DNA of 6,100 nucleotides from Patescibacteria group bacterium. Lineage in GTDB: Bacteria > Patescibacteriota > Gracilibacteria > JAHISY01. Position 1 is the first letter of the stretch; every line of letters begins with the position of its first letter. The notes beneath the pieces were generated by a model that saw only the letters and a list, made by a program, of their open reading frames with translations, did no database searches and was not told the DNA's origin. The stretch is from assembly GCA_018817365.1 (NCBI GenBank), contig JAHISY010000024.1, positions 1 through 6,100 of the forward strand. Reading direction: 5' to 3'. Shown here in pieces: positions 4,776-6,100 of the stretch. A program made the position numbers and the translations under genes.

Positions 4776-5910
4776 TGAACTCATCAAAAAGAAATTCCGT
4801 GTCGGTCGGTCCGGGTGAAGCTTCGGGATGAAATTGGACGGAGAAAAAAGGTTTCGAGCGATGGCGGAGACCCTCAATCGACCCGTCGTTCAAATTTTCG
4901 AACGCAACCTCCCATCCCGCTTTCATTTTGTTTCGAACAGCGAAACCGTGATTTTGCGAAGTGATGAAACAGCGACCGGTTTTAATTTCGCGAACCGGCT
5001 GGTTTTGGGAACGGTGACCGTACGGCAGTTTGAACGTCTGCATCCCCGCCGCCAGCGCGAGCAATTGATTGCCGAGACAGATGCCGAAAATCGGTTTTGA
5101 TTTTTTGAGCTGCTGACGAATGGAGTGAATCGCCTCCACCGCTCGCGCCGGATCGCCCGGACCGTTCGAAATGAAAAGACCGTCGAACTTCACTTTTTCC
5201 AGATTGAAATCGTGCGGGAGGTGATGAACGGAAATTCCGCGCTCGAGAAAACTGCGGAGAATGCCAAGCTTCATTCCGCAGTCGAGAATCGCCACCGTTT
5301 TCTTCCCGCGTTTGAAAAAACGGGGTTTCGTCGGCGAAACTCGCGCAACAAGATGCTCCTTGTTCGGATCATAAAACTTCTGCCCTCCGACATCCGACTT
5401 TTGACCCCTGCCCTCTACCCTCTGACCTCTATTTTCAATCCTCCCGAGAATCGTCCCCTGCTCCCGCAATTTTTGGGTGAGAGAACGGGTATCCACGCCT
5501 GTAATCGCCGGAATATTTTCGCGCTGCAGCCACGCTGCCAAACTTTCTTTTGCCGCATGATGAGAATATTTTTCAGAATATTCGGAAACGACGAGTCCGG
5601 CAATTTGAATTTTTTCCGATTCGAAATTTTTTAAAACTTTTGTTCCATGTTCCATGTTCCATGTTTCATGTTTCGGAACGCCATAATTTCCGATAAGCGG
5701 ATACGTCAGCACGAGAATCTGTCCGGCAAACGAGGGATCCGTCAGTGATTCAGGGTAGCCGACCATCCCCGTCGCGAAAACAACTTCACCCTCCGCTTCG
5801 ACTGCTTGCCCTGAGCTTGCCTGCAGTGAGCTTGTCGAACCTGTCGAATGGGCGCCGAAGCTGTCGCCGGCAATCGCCGAACCGTCCGCAAGTGTGAGAA
5901 TTTTTTTCAT
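4762..5910 (-). CDS. carA: Carbamoyl-phosphate synthase small (glutaminase) subunit, with three in-frame repeat insertions
   Basis: CarA releases ammonia from glutamine and passes it to CarB for carbamoyl phosphate, used in pyrimidine and arginine synthesis. Residues 1-190 are the small-chain domain (GEVVFATGMVGYPESLTDPS at 41-60, TGVDTRSLT at 137-145). Residues 204-382 are a class I glutamine amidotransferase with SNGPGDP at 248-254, nucleophile Cys278 in FGICLGNQ, and His361/Glu363 in FHPEA. The ATG at 5910 is chosen: an in-frame TTG 18 bp upstream overlaps the promoter box. Residues about 21-40, 79-91 and 158-178 are low-complexity segments encoded by repeat DNA, each in a loop between conserved blocks. 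Only 5-9 residues would be expected at the first and third sites. Frame and catalytic residues are intact, so the gene is probably functional. carB is not in the window. Confidence 0.95.
   Translation of the reverse strand: MKKILTLADGSAIAGDSFGAHSTGSTSSLQASSGQAVEAEGEVVFATGMVGYPESLTDPSFAGQILVLTYPLIGNYGVPKHETWNMEHGTKVLKNFESEKIQIAGLVVSEYSEKYSHHAAKESLAAWLQRENIPAITGVDTRSLTQKLREQGTILGRIENRGQRVEGRGQKSDVGGQKFYDPNKEHLVARVSPTKPRFFKRGKKTVAILDCGMKLGILRSFLERGISVHHLPHDFNLEKVKFDGLFISNGPGDPARAVEAIHSIRQQLKKSKPIFGICLGNQLLALAAGMQTFKLPYGHRSQNQPVREIKTGRCFITSQNHGFAVRNKMKAGWEVAFENLNDGSIEGLRHRSKPFFSVQFHPEASPGPTDTEFLFDEFIAKL
5381..5429 (-). repeat. Degenerate purine-rich heptamer array inside carA
   Basis: On the minus strand seven consecutive 7-base units fit the loose consensus GAGGKCR (for example GAGGTCA at 5423-5429 and GAGGGCA at 5409-5415 and 5381-5387); partial units may extend it on both sides. 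Because three units equal seven codons, the peptide also repeats every seven residues, as RGQRVEG then RGQKSDV (161-174). The array replaces a loop before FYDPN that is usually shorter in CarA. Confidence 0.75.
5641..5675 (-). repeat. Five-unit heptamer tandem repeat inside carA
   Basis: On the plus strand TGTTCCA is repeated three times without change (5641-5661), followed by TGTTTCA and TGTTTCG (5662-5675). The minus-strand reading passes through all three frames and encodes HETWNMEHGT (81-90). The three identical units make it a plausible slippage site: gain or loss of one unit would break the carA frame, and of three units would preserve it. Confidence 0.85.
5796..5850 (-). repeat. Dispersed-repeat-like insertion inside carA (GAGCTTG/TCGAA element)
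   Basis: TGAGCTTG occurs at 5812-5819 and 5827-5834, TGTCGAA occurs at 5833-5839 and 5842-5848, and the ends carry inverted TTCGAC (5797-5802) and GTCGAA (5843-5848). The DNA encodes a Ser/Gln/Ala-rich stretch between GDSFGA and GEVVF, where E. coli CarA has only about five residues. Words of the type CTGAGCTTGTCGAA recur as small dispersed repeats in many bacterial genomes (recalled, not checked here). Confidence 0.7.
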
Positions 5911-5918
5911 CTCGCGAG

Positions 5919-5927
5919 ATTTTAGCA
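5919..5927 (-). promoter_or_regulatory. Extended -10 promoter of carA (TGCTAAAAT), leaderless type
   Basis: TTTTGCTAAAATCTC on the minus strand places TAAAAT (5919-5924) 8 bases before the carA ATG. Its 14 bases TTTGCTAAAATCTC are identical to those before trpB. No clear -35 and no Shine-Dalgarno sequence are seen. The spacing predicts a transcript beginning at or within about two bases of the ATG. Confidence 0.6.
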
Positions 5928-5960
5928 AAAGAAATACAATTTATCGTTTGCCTGCTGTAA

Positions 5961-6098
5961 TTAACTTTTTCTATTTTTCACAAAAAATGCCCTGTCAATT
6001 ATGGGTACAATTTCCATATCGTCAGTATAGTTTTTTGGAGCAATAAAACTTATTTCAAATGTGCTCTTTTCTTCGGACCCTATAAATTCAGACACACT
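5961..6098 (-). CDS. C-terminal fragment of an unidentified protein, gene runs off the right edge
   Basis: Reading the minus strand from 6098, one frame stays open for 45 codons and ends in TAA at 5963-5961; the other two frames meet a stop within the first few codons. The peptide begins SVSEFIGSEEKSTFEISFIA and ends DRAFFVKNRKS. Alternating hydrophobic and polar residues (TFEISFIA, MEIVPII) suggest beta strands, with a basic tail. I do not recognise the family. The DNA is AT-rich compared with carA. The gene ends 50 bp upstream of the carA start, is co-directional with it, and has no obvious terminator after it. The start and most of the protein lie outside the window, so this could still be a chance open frame. 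Confidence 0.6.
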   Translation of the reverse strand, partial: SVSEFIGSEEKSTFEISFIAPKNYTDDMEIVPIIDRAFFVKNRKS

Positions 6099-6100
6099 AA

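Noticed and set aside
5381..5675. CRISPR-like array from the repeated units in carA
   Set aside because: Units are 7 bp, contiguous and without spacers; there are no cas genes.
5377..5851. carA as a pseudogene because of its low-complexity segments
   Set aside because: The frame is continuous through all three segments, and SNGPGDP, Cys278, His361 and Glu363 are intact.
5911..5928. In-frame TTG at 5928 as the carA start, adding six residues
   Set aside because: The TTG overlaps the extended -10 box, and the family N-terminus begins naturally at MKKILTLADG from the ATG at 5910.

Overview
The window reads as a compact bacterial chromosome segment in which every recognisable gene lies on the minus strand, so gene order runs from high to low coordinates. 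Known enzymes, 2-17 bp gaps, poor Shine-Dalgarno sequences, AT-rich spacers and many small dispersed repeats, some inside a gene, suggest a Patescibacteria/CPR-type bacterium. That assignment is an inference: no rRNA or taxonomic marker gene is present. The standard genetic code fits all genes. By hand count, base composition is about 50-55% GC or more in sampled blocks of the metabolic genes and about 31% in one inserted gene (1681-2100).

Layout, in direction of transcription. The right edge (6098-5961) holds the last 45 codons of an unidentified AT-rich gene. After 47 bp of spacer following its stop comes carA (5910-4762), the small glutaminase subunit of carbamoyl-phosphate synthase. Three unrelated repeat sequences are embedded in frame in carA. 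Next come hicB and hicA (4740-4277, overlapping by ATGA), a type II toxin-antitoxin pair, then cysK (4274-3387, cysteine synthase) two bases after hicA. After 17 bp comes trpB (3369-2143, tryptophan synthase beta chain, with no trpA in view). It is followed by a small AT-rich PD-(D/E)XK-type nuclease gene (2132-1662) and by a phosphomannomutase/phosphoglucomutase (1651-257). The left end (1-256) has no gene. It carries a perfect 28-bp palindrome between two oppositely oriented arrays of periodic GATT/AATC words.

Transcription. The same extended -10 box, TTTTG(C/T)TAAAAT or nearly so, lies 6-8 bases before the start codons of carA, hicB and trpB. That is the spacing expected for leaderless mRNAs. 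The likely units are carA; hicB-hicA-cysK; and trpB-nuclease-manB, with read-through possible between them.

Function. The metabolic genes cover carbamoyl phosphate supply for pyrimidine or arginine synthesis, two PLP-dependent beta-replacement enzymes (cysteine and tryptophan formation), and sugar-phosphate activation for surface polysaccharides. They do not form one pathway. The two accessory items, the HicBA pair and the nuclease, sit between them. The nuclease gene is bracketed by a 25-bp direct repeat (23/25 identical) that covers both its junctions, which looks like the scar of an insertion. The observations most worth a second look are the triple in-frame repeat invasion of carA, the repeat-flanked nuclease cassette and the shared leaderless-type promoter.
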